A stretch of 44,020 nt of DNA from Rhizobium sp. ASV20 (GTDB lineage Bacteria > Pseudomonadota > Alphaproteobacteria > Rhizobiales > Rhizobiaceae), in contig NZ_JAELTU010000048.1 of NCBI RefSeq assembly GCF_016429015.1, positions 1-44,020 on the forward strand. Reading direction: 5' to 3'. A model generated the notes under the pieces. That model was not told where the DNA came from and searched no databases. It saw nothing but the letters and a program-made list of their open reading frames with translations. Of the stretch, positions 16,101 to 23,463 are shown piece by piece. A program made the translations under genes and the position numbers. The stretch's first letter is position 1. Each line of letters opens with the position of its first letter.

Positions 16101-18700
16101 CCGAGATGGCCCGAGGAATTTTGCGCGGAGACATCGATTTGATAACTTCCGGCCCGCAAGTAGGTTAGCAGCAATGCATTGTGGCCATCGCCATTGTCGG
16201 ATGCGCCCCCGAGTGAAGGCACGGTCGATGTGCCCAGCCCCAGCGATGTCTGTAATCGCCCGAATGTTTCGATGCGATAGAGGCCGCCTTCGTCCACGTT
16301 GAGCTGATAGGATTTGTGTGCGTCTTCGGCGAGATCGAGAAATTGCTTTTGACCGGCGTTCAGGAGGGACGCAGCGGCCGGCCGCGCGGTCTTGCCGGGA
16401 GCCACGGTGTCCGTCTGCCAGCGGACGGCGACGGCGCGGGCAGCGGAAACGGCGGGGAAGCGCAGGGTAAGCACCCGTCCCGAGGCATCGGCATGTTCGT
16501 TGCTGACCGCGAAGGCGATGGGTGTGTTGCGCATATCGATAGCGGAGATGGTGCCACCGGCAGGCGCATGAACGTCAATGCGCAGATCGGCCGGCGACGC
16601 TGGGCGTTGAAGCGCGGCTCCGCCATTGTCGGACTGATCTGAATTCGGTGAGGAGGCGCCGGCTGCTTGCCAAAGAGCAAGAGGTCTCGCTACCAGATCT
16701 GCCGGGAGGGCGACAGCGCGTGGTCCGGTCAACAGGTTGGGAGCGGCGTTGGTGAGGATTTCCAGACTTGTCGCCGACCGGGCCTCCTGGATGCCGAAGG
16801 AAATCGTCGTACGTGCTGGGGAGGCGGGCTGGACGGGTACTGTGAGACCCGGCGCCCCAAGCGTGAGATCAACGATGCCGCTTGCATTGTCTTTTGGCAA
16901 AAGACGCAGCAGATAATAGCCTGCGTCCAGATCGTAGCGGTCCGGGTTCTTTCCGTCCGCGCGAGGAGCATTGCTGAGGAGAACCGGACTGATGTCGGCG
17001 TGAAGGGCAACGCCCGAGGCATGGATCCCGATCTGGCCTGCCTGCGTCATCTCGAACAGAAGCGAGGTCGGGCCACGCAAATTGAAGCGTTGCCGCCATG
17101 CCTGCCCAGGCCCGAGATGCGGCATATCGGTGGCGACGACGCTCGCCTTGCCGGAGCCGTCGTTGCGGACGAGCAGAGCTGTGGCTGGAATTTCGTCGCC
17201 GCCTTCTCCCGCAACATCCAGGCTGATGAGATTGGGCACCGAGCCGTCGAATTGGGTTTGATTGCTGAAGTGCAGACCGCGGACTCTGAAATTCTGGCCT
17301 TCATAGCCGGATATTTCGATGATGCCGGGCTGGTTATCCGTGGGCAGCGCCAGCGTAGTCGATGGCTCACGGCTGGACTTGCCGATGACTGCACTTCGAA
17401 ATGCGGGACTGCTGCCGGACATCCTGCCTGCGCGAAGCATGGCCGGCGCCGATTGCGGCAGATCCAGGCGGAATCGGTCGAAATCTGCGGGGGCCTCGAA
17501 GCGTACCGACCCAAAAGGCCCGATAACGCCTTCGGCGATTCCGGCGGCAAGCGAATTTGTGATGCCGGTGCGAATGTGGAACGGCTGCGCCGCGTCCGAA
17601 TTTGCCCAGGCTAGCTTTTCGCCGCCATAGGCGGTGACGAGATAGCGCCCCGGCTCTGTCGTGCCGGTCAACGTGGCTCGCGTCATCGAGAGACCAGGCT
17701 TCAACTCAAAAACCGAGATCACCGGCGAAAGCGGAACGATGTTGGCACCCTGGCGCCAAAGCCGCAGATCGTGAAGCGATCGTCCGACTGCATCGACGTC
17801 GACGCGCCCGGATTCAGGAACGTCGATCCAGAACGATCTTTGCTGGAGATCACCGAGATCCGCATTTATCGGGGTGTCGCTGGTCAGGACCGCGTCCGGC
17901 TTTTCAAGCTCCTGATAGGCCTCAGCGGTGAGCTCAACCTTGCCGGATGCTCCTTTGGCTCCGAAAACACGTATCTTGTACGTCCCCTTATCGAGTAGTG
18001 CATCGATCCGCCCATCGCTGACGCCCGGCGCGCCCGTTCGCTCCCCCGGCCCGGTCATCATGTCGACGAGCTGGAGGGCGACGCCCGAACTGCTATGGGC
18101 GCGAATGGTGACGCGCCCCGGCGCAGCGACGGTCATCAGCGTGCTGCCGTCCGCGTCGGCGGGGAGGTTGTTCGACGCCAACTGCGGTTGCGACAAGGGC
18201 TCCGGAACGGAGCGCGAGGGAGACACCTGCGGCGCTGTCGCTGGCGGGGATGCGACGCGATAAAGCCCTCCGGGGACTTGCGTCTCCTTCACCGTTGACC
18301 TTGAGGGTTCAGCGGATGTACTGGAATTCGGCGTGTTGCTGATCGCCAATGAGTGCGGCGCGTTCAGCTCGACAATCCGTGCCTGATAGATCGTCAGCAG
18401 GCATTTGGTCAGATGAGTTGAATCGGAATCCGTGCAGGATTTGTTTCGATCCGACAACCAGAGGCGTTGTTGCTGCTTCAGTTCTGCAAGCTTTGCCGGA
18501 TCGCCGCTGAGATCGCTCGTCGCCTGCCGATAGGCGGCAGCCAGGCTTGTGTCCTGAGCAATCAAGGGTGGTGAGGCGCAAATCGCTTTCTCGATTGCAG
18601 TCTGTGCCTTGGCGCAATCAAAGGATTGCGCCTGGCAAACTGCCGAGAAAAGTCCACAACCAAGGGCAACAAGCATGCGCAGGTTGGAGGCGGAGGCCAT
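13121..18700 (-). CDS. Giant secreted protein: LprI-like N-terminus plus multiple PPC-like beta repeats
   Basis: An 1859-residue protein of unknown function. A Sec signal peptide ends near residue 24 (cleavage before QSFDC). Residues 27-110 match the LprI/DUF1311 pattern, with 'DCAKAQTAIEKAIC', 'LWLSDRNKSC' and four cysteines (29, 41, 89, 100) that could form two disulfides; LprI of Mycobacterium is a lysozyme inhibitor, but many DUF1311 proteins are untested. The remainder is beta-rich and repeats a G-x-Y-x-[ILV]-x-[VLIA] strand at about 239, 351, 594, 806, 851, 907, 948, 1055, 1148 and 1808, the closing strand typical of pre-peptidase C-terminal (PPC)-like domains. A Ser/Asp/Asn/Gln-rich linker lies at about 1160-1190. 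It is the first gene of the operon with the macroglobulin and pbpC genes, its stop overlapping the next start. A role in envelope protection is inferred from the neighbours only. Confidence 0.85.
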   Translation of the reverse strand: MASASNLRMLVALGCGLFSAVCQAQSFDCAKAQTAIEKAICASPPLIAQDTSLAAAYRQATSDLSGDPAKLAELKQQQRLWLSDRNKSCTDSDSTHLTKCLLTIYQARIVELNAPHSLAISNTPNSSTSAEPSRSTVKETQVPGGLYRVASPPATAPQVSPSRSVPEPLSQPQLASNNLPADADGSTLMTVAAPGRVTIRAHSSSGVALQLVDMMTGPGERTGAPGVSDGRIDALLDKGTYKIRVFGAKGASGKVELTAEAYQELEKPDAVLTSDTPINADLGDLQQRSFWIDVPESGRVDVDAVGRSLHDLRLWRQGANIVPLSPVISVFELKPGLSMTRATLTGTTEPGRYLVTAYGGEKLAWANSDAAQPFHIRTGITNSLAAGIAEGVIGPFGSVRFEAPADFDRFRLDLPQSAPAMLRAGRMSGSSPAFRSAVIGKSSREPSTTLALPTDNQPGIIEISGYEGQNFRVRGLHFSNQTQFDGSVPNLISLDVAGEGGDEIPATALLVRNDGSGKASVVATDMPHLGPGQAWRQRFNLRGPTSLLFEMTQAGQIGIHASGVALHADISPVLLSNAPRADGKNPDRYDLDAGYYLLRLLPKDNASGIVDLTLGAPGLTVPVQPASPARTTISFGIQEARSATSLEILTNAAPNLLTGPRAVALPADLVARPLALWQAAGASSPNSDQSDNGGAALQRPASPADLRIDVHAPAGGTISAIDMRNTPIAFAVSNEHADASGRVLTLRFPAVSAARAVAVRWQTDTVAPGKTARPAAASLLNAGQKQFLDLAEDAHKSYQLNVDEGGLYRIETFGRLQTSLGLGTSTVPSLGGASDNGDGHNALLLTYLRAGSYQIDVSAQNSSGHLGIGAIQASLAQAATLVPESSSRGVLSSASGGIVPIEIAQAGSYQLDLYALGGDLSARIEDSDGWPLTAPGPLSTITQDFAPGHYRLVIQPREVDTRFVARLTTIVDPPQLQGHGPHPLAFNEAQKFQWREPQGKGDARTPDSWTFDLAADSEVSVDLTEGMIGTLIRGDQEQIARFAASPKYSGKLKAGHYRIELSSLAHDDRLDYEITLNAKDLQPGEARFVDLPSVLSFNVAKDRVVSLSTFGRSELKAVLKGSNGTVIERLSGRSNDWNIALSRRLPAGSYTLGLERAAAASSPSGNGSDDQTTSNDSDQQAEGDDQSNSSNIEVQFALPQELPQPALTAGSSVAVTGNSVFTFPLPTGEKDRLALVAAQSTSELVLSVDTLAADGSWKPQAFAHGHTPFIAWPSSESHTQWRASVWTLDGGSAPIKVGVDSVSRQLGALGDVALEPATIKDLGVAVNIALVQVPAAGLVQLDAAGDLLAGASEDHPLASIASGLFAPQSDRLWLVSRKSGSVRATPAKLDGEVALTLPAGDQANLPAEAPPQGKVRLWLAQSAFGQPGLDAGHGMGVGANSAVALAGERDLHLWNAGGDESLQVRLSSIDAAEIDTVKLSGSYAAPIPAFSARPLQLPAGAKRLTLDLAPGIAVVSGPSDPEPLNVWSGASPLSRTIATSANEIRLVNLSNAPASARISLSPGQTTALGADQILRRFFGTAGSEAIAVDAMKGDIVNVSGGTATFVASDGKVLRGQNITLSGAGQLILDHGAGLVALWLERNGNSPWPKPEPKSINPPQSAVLEGQAMAFRLAPAQPMVLDVSTDAPVIVDLAQNGRHDLQLFPMGAAFHRYIAPGEAVLTLYSTHDGPLSGTADIVATPVIPVSEGVGTSIVLAPGATALFGFEVKSKGNIGVGLRSDPDLAVGRLLDARGQVLGDGINQLKELEPGTYLLEARAPADAPTLVVRPAVVGLSPPPAGPPPEVVNDYLQNAGLKPSGSK

Positions 18701-18965
18701 GGATAACTCGTCCTTGAAGATGCCAGCTGGCTAGTCAATATGGGCTATCTTTCATCAAGACAAGGGTGCAGCCGCGCTGCTTGAGATCTCCAGGGCAAGA
18801 AGCGTGTCTTAGGTGTGGATCAATGTTCGTGGAAAGAAATTTTAGGTCTTCGACATCCATGCCGGCCAAACCTTATCAACCTTCGGTCGCATAGCCGGAC
18901 GGATCAGCCGTGCCGCAGTGGCGATGCCGGTGCATCACCCATCTGCGACGGAGCGAAAATGCAAG
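18701..18965. other. 265-bp intergenic region between curli locus and envelope operon
   Basis: No gene is seen. It separates the last curlin-repeat gene from the giant secreted-protein gene, both on the minus strand, and probably carries the promoter of the envelope operon. A short GCAGC/GCTGC hairpin is present near 18771-18781. I could not pick out a confident -35/-10 pair. Confidence 0.4.
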
Positions 18966-19379
18966 CTACCACCCATAGCTGAAAGTAGCCCCGCTCCCGC
19001 CATTGCCGTCCTGAACCACGTCGGTGCTGGTATTTCTCCCGAACTGGAAAATACCATAGGCATTGTCGTTGCCGTTCTGACGCAGGCTGGCGGAATGTCC
19101 GTTGCCTCTCTGCTCGATAACGCCGAGGTTGCCTCGGCCATATTGAGCGATGCCGGCCAGGTTGCCGCGACCCAGCTGTCGAATATCGGCATCGCGAAAC
19201 CCGCGATACAGCGAATAGGCACGAAGGCCGGTCGAGAAGAGATCGGCATCCTCGGCATTGTCAGGTGCGATATTGATCGAGATCCGGCCTCCGGCATAAG
19301 CCGGCGTTGATAAGGTTGCCTGTCCGATGCAGCCGGCGAGAAGCGTGGCGCTAAGGATCTTCAACATAGTGCGGGTCAT
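18966..19379 (-). CDS. Curlin-repeat protein, minor/nucleator-like (CsgB-like)
   Basis: A 137-residue exported protein. The ATG at 19379 is chosen because GGAG lies 6 nt upstream; another ATG is at 19391. The signal peptide ends near residue 29 (AYA). After a non-repetitive region (30-66) come six 11-residue units with the register x-Q-x-G-x-x-N: residues 67-77, 78-88, 89-99, 100-110, 111-121 and 122-132, for example 'AQYGRGNLGVI' and 'RQNGNDNAYGI'. This is half of the curlin repeat (S-x5-Q-x-G-x-G-N-x-A-x3-Q). Gln and Asn ladders of this kind stack into the amyloid beta-solenoid of curli. Fewer, less regular repeats and a long N-terminal part suggest a minor or nucleating subunit, by analogy with CsgB. 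It is the last of three genes on this strand. Confidence 0.85.
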   Translation of the reverse strand: MTRTMLKILSATLLAGCIGQATLSTPAYAGGRISINIAPDNAEDADLFSTGLRAYSLYRGFRDADIRQLGRGNLAGIAQYGRGNLGVIEQRGNGHSASLRQNGNDNAYGIFQFGRNTSTDVVQDGNGGSGATFSYGW

Positions 19380-19492
19380 CCTGGTCTCCATTGCCCGGCT
19401 CCATCAGCCGATAACCAACCTTCGCATCCTGCGGCTGAACCCAAACGGAATTGCTCGTTCAGTTATCGTTCAATTCTGCACTATGAGCCTGA

Positions 19493-19532
19493 CATCATAA
19501 CGGGCGCCGGCAAGCCGGCGCCCGTTATGATG
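19493..19532 (-). terminator. Perfect 19-bp inverted repeat inside the curli locus
   Basis: The arms 19493-19511 and 19514-19532 are exactly complementary over 19 bases, with AA between them (effective loop about 4 nt) and a GC-rich core GGGCGCCGGC. It begins 22 bp after the csgH-like stop on the minus strand. No U-run follows on that strand, so it may be an RNA-stability or processing element, or a Rho-independent terminator of reduced efficiency limiting expression of the curlin gene downstream. Confidence 0.6.
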
Positions 19533-19554
19533 AACTCGATCGATGTAGATCTGG

Positions 19555-19956
19555 TCAGATGGCGCCGCCGATCCGCTGGGTGCAGTGGACGCTGCTGTCG
19601 CCGGCTGTGACGTCAAGCGTCGCACGGTAGCCGGCGCCATCGGAGCCCAGCGAGACGGAGCCGAGGGTAGCACCATGACCTGGAGCGGCGTCGAAGGCGC
19701 CGCTCTGATCAATGTTGGAGCCGCCTGAGCCTCCGGTACTTTCAACATGGAAGCGATAGGTGCCGCTGACGGGCCTATCCGTTCGGACAATGGGCTGAAG
19801 AGCAACCATGCCCGCTTGTGGCGTGACGTGGATCTCGCAGCGCAAGGGGCCATCGGATTGCCCGGAGGTTGCCATCGCCGCCAGTGCGCCGGCTGGAAGC
19901 AGGATCAGGGCGAGCGCCGTCATAAGACGGCGCGGGTGAGTGACGAGATATGGCAT
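19555..19956 (-). CDS. csgH: Curli assembly chaperone, CsgH-like
   Basis: A 133-residue exported protein. The ATG at 19956 has AAGGAGA 7 nt upstream. The signal peptide ends near residue 26 (ALA). The mature region of about 105 residues has 'LRCEIHVTPQAG', 'SGTYRFHVES', 'NIDQSGAF' and 'VHCTQR', the pattern of the alphaproteobacterial CsgC-like family called CsgH, an immunoglobulin-like beta-sandwich chaperone that holds back curli subunit aggregation in the periplasm. Two cysteines (40 and 125) lie in the first and last strands and could form a disulfide; the CxC motif of E. coli CsgC is not present. Its place between two curlin-repeat genes strongly supports the assignment. No CsgG pore or CsgE/CsgF factor is encoded in the window. 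Confidence 0.8.
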   Translation of the reverse strand: MPYLVTHPRRLMTALALILLPAGALAAMATSGQSDGPLRCEIHVTPQAGMVALQPIVRTDRPVSGTYRFHVESTGGSGGSNIDQSGAFDAAPGHGATLGSVSLGSDGAGYRATLDVTAGDSSVHCTQRIGGAI

Positions 19957-20027
19957 GGTTCGTCTCCTTGACGTTCCGTAACCGCGACTGACGTGTCTTT
20001 TTCAAACCGCGTGGCCGCTGCAGCCAC

Positions 20028-20465
20028 TTACGGGCAAGCCTGGACGAAGGCGGCGACATTGCCGCTGCCGCCCTGGTTGACATTGGCGCTGCAGCCGTTC
20101 CCGACCTGGACGCCGGCCGCTACATTACCATTGCCGTCCTGGGTGAGGATGGTCGTGTGGTTGGAACCGAACTGGCCGATGCCGGCGACGTTGTGATCGC
20201 CATTCTGATAGGTGGCGCCGTAGTTGCCGTTGCCTTCCTGGCCGACGGCCGAGAGATTGTGGCGACCATATTGCTGGCCGACCATTCTGTTGTAGCCGCC
20301 GCTCTGATAGGTTCTGATCCGGTTCGAGTATCCGTGCTGGGCGCCGCCGGCCGAGTTCGACCAACCATATTGTTCGATGCGCACATCATTGGCCATGGCA
20401 GGGGCGGCGGCAGTAATGCCGACGAGAGCGACGAGTGCGGTTGCGATGAGAGAATTGCGGATCAT
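20028..20465 (-). CDS. Curlin-repeat protein, major-subunit-like (CsgA-like)
   Basis: A 145-residue exported protein. The ATG at 20465 has AAAGGAGA about 8 nt upstream and starts a clear signal peptide ending near residue 25 (AMA). From residue 31 to 140 it is an unbroken run of ten 11-residue units in the register x-Q-x-G-x-x-N-x4, for example 'YQNGDHNVAGI', 'TQDGNGNVAAG' and 'NQGGSGNVAAF'; this equals about five full curlin repeats, the number in E. coli CsgA. Gln and Asn are kept in nearly every unit. Two cysteines (123 and 144) near the C-terminus are unusual for a curlin and could crosslink subunits or the last turns of the solenoid. It is the first gene of the locus; the 152 bp upstream (20466-20617) should carry the promoter. 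Confidence 0.87.
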   Translation of the reverse strand: MIRNSLIATALVALVGITAAAPAMANDVRIEQYGWSNSAGGAQHGYSNRIRTYQSGGYNRMVGQQYGRHNLSAVGQEGNGNYGATYQNGDHNVAGIGQFGSNHTTILTQDGNGNVAAGVQVGNGCSANVNQGGSGNVAAFVQACP

Positions 20466-20617
20466 GACTGCGTCTCCTTTGGCGGACGGGACCGCGATTG
20501 AACGACTCCCTTTTAGAAGCCGCCGTTGGAACCGATGCTGAAGGGACCATTCAGTTGGCATTCATTCGCAGTTGCCACAGCAATATTGAGCTCCGTCCCT
20601 GAGACGTGACGAGGCCA

Positions 20618-21577
20618 CTAGGGCGAAAAGCGCTCGCGATAGGCCTGAGGGCTGACCCCGAACTGTCGCTGGAAGGCACGCCGCATCGTTTCCTCCGCGC
20701 CGAAGCCGCAGCGAAGCGCGACGCGGCTCACATGCGTCCCCTGTTCCAGCTGCCGCCGGGCGCTTTCCAGCCGCATGTCCTCCACGGCGCGCGCAGGAGT
20801 GCGTCCGGTCATCCGATGGTAATGGCGTGAAAAGCTGCGCATGCTCATGCCAGCCCGTTCGGCGAGATCGGAAAGAGAGAGCGGCCGCTCCAGGTTTTCA
20901 ACGATCCAGGCATGCAGATCGTCGAAGCTGCCACCGCCCTTGTCTTGAAGCAGCAGTGCGGCGCTGAACTGCGACTGCCCGCCGGGCCGCTTCATAAAGA
21001 CGACGAGCTGGCGTGCCACGGCCAAGGCAGGCTCTCGGCCCAGATCTGCCTCCACCAGCGCCAGCGCGAGATCGATACCTGCCGTAACGCCGGCCGAGGT
21101 CCAGATATTGCCGTCGCGGATGAAGATTGGATCCGCCTCCAGTCTCACCTTCGGGAAGCGAGACCTGAACTCCTCGCAGCGCTGCCAATGCGTGACCGCT
21201 CGCCGTCCGTCGAGCAAGCCAGCAGTTGCAAGCAGGAATGCACCGCTGCAGACGGAGGCAATCCGTCGCGCCGCCTGTGTCCGCCTCCTGATCCACTCGA
21301 TTAAGTGACCGTCCTCGCAGGCGGCATAAACGCCCCAGCCGCCGGGAACGACCAGCGTGTCCAGCGGCGCATCTGTTGATGGCAACGGCAGCGCGCCGAT
21401 TGAGAGGCCGGAAGAGGTCTTCACCTGATCGGCGATACCGACCGCCACGGGATCATAGGGCGCCGGACGCCCCGCCATTCTCGCCATGTCGTTCGCCGAG
21501 GCGAACACCTGCAAAGGGCCAGCGACATCGAGAAGTTGGCTATCGGCAAAAGTGAGGATTTCGATGCGTCGTGACAT
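20618..21577 (-). CDS. GlxA-type AraC-family regulator with DJ-1/PfpI domain
   Basis: A 319-residue regulator. Residues 1 to about 190 form a DJ-1/PfpI (class I glutamine-amidotransferase-like) domain with the nucleophile-elbow sequence 'SVCSGAFLLATAGLLDGRRAVTHW'. The C-terminal 100 residues hold two helix-turn-helix motifs of the AraC type, including 'LSDLAERAGMSMRSFSRHY' and 'VALRCGFGAEETMRRAF'. The ATG at 21577 is used because the protein then starts at the first DJ-1 strand 'RRIEILTF'; it lacks a good Shine-Dalgarno. The gene faces the DJ-1/PfpI enzyme gene at 21660 across 82 bp, so it probably regulates that gene and itself. Well-studied relatives include GlxA, CdhR and GbdR, which sense small amines; the ligand here is unknown. 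Confidence 0.88.
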   Translation of the reverse strand: MSRRIEILTFADSQLLDVAGPLQVFASANDMARMAGRPAPYDPVAVGIADQVKTSSGLSIGALPLPSTDAPLDTLVVPGGWGVYAACEDGHLIEWIRRRTQAARRIASVCSGAFLLATAGLLDGRRAVTHWQRCEEFRSRFPKVRLEADPIFIRDGNIWTSAGVTAGIDLALALVEADLGREPALAVARQLVVFMKRPGGQSQFSAALLLQDKGGGSFDDLHAWIVENLERPLSLSDLAERAGMSMRSFSRHYHRMTGRTPARAVEDMRLESARRQLEQGTHVSRVALRCGFGAEETMRRAFQRQFGVSPQAYRERFSP

Positions 21578-21659
21578 TTTGGCGTAAACCGAGGGGTAAA
21601 TGGCAATCGCGCCAAAACTTGACCTGCTAGGCTCCAGAAAGTCAACCCGGAGATTTAAA

Positions 21660-22325
21660 ATGACCTTGCACATCGGCCTCCTTGCCTTTCCAGGCGTTCA
21701 GCAGCTCGATCTCACAGCACCCTATGAAGTATTCGCGTCCGCGCAGGGCACGACGGTTCATCTCGTTTGGAAGTCCGTGGAGCCGCTGACTTCGGCAACC
21801 GGCCTTGAACTCAGGTCGACCATCAGCTTTGCCGATTGCCCGAAACTCGACGTTCTGTGCGTGCCTGGCGGCAGCGGCATCAATGCGTTGCTGCGCGATG
21901 AGGCCGTGTTGAATTTTATCCGTCAGCAGGCGCAAACGGCGCGTTTCGTCACCTCAGTCTGCACGGGGTCGCTGGTTCTTGGGGCTGCCGGACTGTTGAA
22001 AGGCAAGAGGGCCGCGACCCATTGGAACGCCGTGGATTTCTTGCCCCGGTTTGGTGCGACGGCAGTCGACGAGCGGGTCGTACGCGATGGCAATCTGATC
22101 ACCGCCGGCGGCGTTACCTCGGGTATCGATTTTGCCCTGACCGTCATTGCGGAGCTGTTCGGTGAGACGGAAGCCCGCACCGTCCAGCTGTCGCTCGAAT
22201 ACGCTCCCGCTCCTCCGTTCGAGGCTGGCCTGCCGAAGCAGGTGATGCCTGATATCGTCGCCGCGGCGCAGCGGCGCATGGCCGGTTCGAGAGCGCAGAG
22301 GGAGCAGATTTTGGCCGATCTCTGA
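21660..22325 (+). CDS. DJ-1/PfpI-family protein, isonitrile hydratase-like
   Basis: A 221-residue single-domain DJ-1/PfpI protein with no DNA-binding part. The ATG at 21660 has GGAG 8 nt upstream. Key features are the first strand 'IGLLAFPGVQQLDLTAPYEVF', 'LCVPGGSGI', and the nucleophile elbow 'FVTSVCTGSLVLGAAGLLKGKRAATHW', in which the Cys followed by Thr-Gly is the candidate catalytic residue. Length and sequence style match Pseudomonas isonitrile hydratase (InhA, about 228 residues), which converts isonitriles to N-formamides. Many close relatives are of unknown function, so the substrate is open. The divergent GlxA-type regulator carries a paralogous domain. Confidence 0.82.
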   Translation: MTLHIGLLAFPGVQQLDLTAPYEVFASAQGTTVHLVWKSVEPLTSATGLELRSTISFADCPKLDVLCVPGGSGINALLRDEAVLNFIRQQAQTARFVTSVCTGSLVLGAAGLLKGKRAATHWNAVDFLPRFGATAVDERVVRDGNLITAGGVTSGIDFALTVIAELFGETEARTVQLSLEYAPAPPFEAGLPKQVMPDIVAAAQRRMAGSRAQREQILADL

Positions 22326-22399
22326 TTGGCTGGTTGGCGAGGGGTAGCGTTGCCCCACACCTAATCTCAAAGGAACCGATGAGGTTCGGACGAACGGTT

Positions 22400-22438
22400 G
22401 CTTGCTGCCTGCCGCCGGAACAGAAGCAGGCAGCAAGC
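22400..22438 (+). terminator. 13-bp perfect hairpin after the DJ-1/PfpI gene
   Basis: GCTTGCTGCCTGC (22400-22412) and GCAGGCAGCAAGC (22426-22438) are exactly complementary, with a 13-nt loop, 75 nt after the stop codon. No U-run follows. A likely transcript end or 3' protector in the 253-bp gap before the next gene; the rest of that gap shows nothing else I can name. Confidence 0.5.
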
Positions 22439-22578
22439 CGCGCAAGGCACAACCGAAGGGCGTCGGCATGTTGAAATCGAGTCATGGAGGCAATAGGGTG
22501 AGGTAAACATGCGCGGTCTGGATTTCGCGTTGAGGGAACGTCCAGTTCCGTGTGAGTGAAGGCCATGGGGGCACCGGA

Positions 22579-23463
22579 ATGAATTCAAGACGTCGCGGCG
22601 TTCTCACATTCCTGGCCGGACTCATGCTCGGACAGCCGCTTCCGAGCAAAGCATCGAGCAAAGCCGCGGCCTTTGCTGCGGCCCGCTCCAGCTATAAGCC
22701 GCGCCACGTTCTTTGTTTCCTTGGCGGCCAAAACGGCCTTGCGGCGCTCGAGCAAAGTGCTCGCGCCGGTATCGCCGCGCTCGGCGACGACTTTTCCGTC
22801 GATGAGGAATATTCCCGCGACAAGCCCGACGATCGGATGGTTCGCTCTTTCAATATTTGTTGGGACCGTGTCGATCCGGATGCCTATCAAGACGCGGACG
22901 AGAATGCGGTCGCCGCGCACGGATCGGTGCTATACGTCCTTGGCCCATCGATGACGGCAGAAACGGCGGTGGCGACATCGGCAAAGGCGCTGCTGCTCGT
23001 ACAATACATGCTCGATCATGGTGCGGTTGCTGCAAAGGGAGAAAGCGCTGGCGTCGCCCACGGCGTGCAACGATGGAACGAGCTTTCCGAGCAGATGCGA
23101 AAGGCAGCGGCCTCCGATGATCTGCTGGCCATCGCGCGCAGCTGCCGCCTCGCTCTTGCACGCCGGCCCATCGGTGACGATGCCGATGGAATGGCGAGCG
23201 TCGGGTTTCATCTGGTTGGCTTGCCCGATGTGTTGGTCACTATCGGCCGGAAAGACGATCAGCCGCGGACGACCAATGAAGAGCAACTCAAGATTGCCGC
23301 ACTGATCGACGAGATCGCCGATGAGATGGCGAGGGATGGCGTCGAGGCCGCATTGAGGCGACGTCATATCGAACTGTCTGACGACACGCGATACGAAGAG
23401 AGTGAGTATAAATTCAACCCATTCGGCGTCGCCACTGTGGCGAGGCCCTGGAGCGCCGAATGA
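22579..23463 (+). CDS. Uncharacterised exported protein with possible Tat signal
   Basis: I do not recognise this 294-residue protein with confidence. The ATG at 22579 starts 'MNSRRRGVLTFLAGLMLG', a twin-arginine-like signal (S-R-R-R-x-x-L) followed by a hydrophobic run, so export by Tat in a folded state is possible. The body has 'HVLCFLGGQNGLAALEQ', a DEEYSRDKPDDR segment rich in charges, and 'LLLVQYMLDHGAVAAKGESAGVAHGVQRW', which weakly recalls DUF4261-type proteins (GA-x-A ... H ... W); this is only a resemblance. The stop overlaps the next start (ATGA), so it is co-translated with the exported protein encoded at 23460, and the two probably act together in the envelope. Confidence 0.7.
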   Translation: MNSRRRGVLTFLAGLMLGQPLPSKASSKAAAFAAARSSYKPRHVLCFLGGQNGLAALEQSARAGIAALGDDFSVDEEYSRDKPDDRMVRSFNICWDRVDPDAYQDADENAVAAHGSVLYVLGPSMTAETAVATSAKALLLVQYMLDHGAVAAKGESAGVAHGVQRWNELSEQMRKAAASDDLLAIARSCRLALARRPIGDDADGMASVGFHLVGLPDVLVTIGRKDDQPRTTNEEQLKIAALIDEIADEMARDGVEAALRRRHIELSDDTRYEESEYKFNPFGVATVARPWSAE

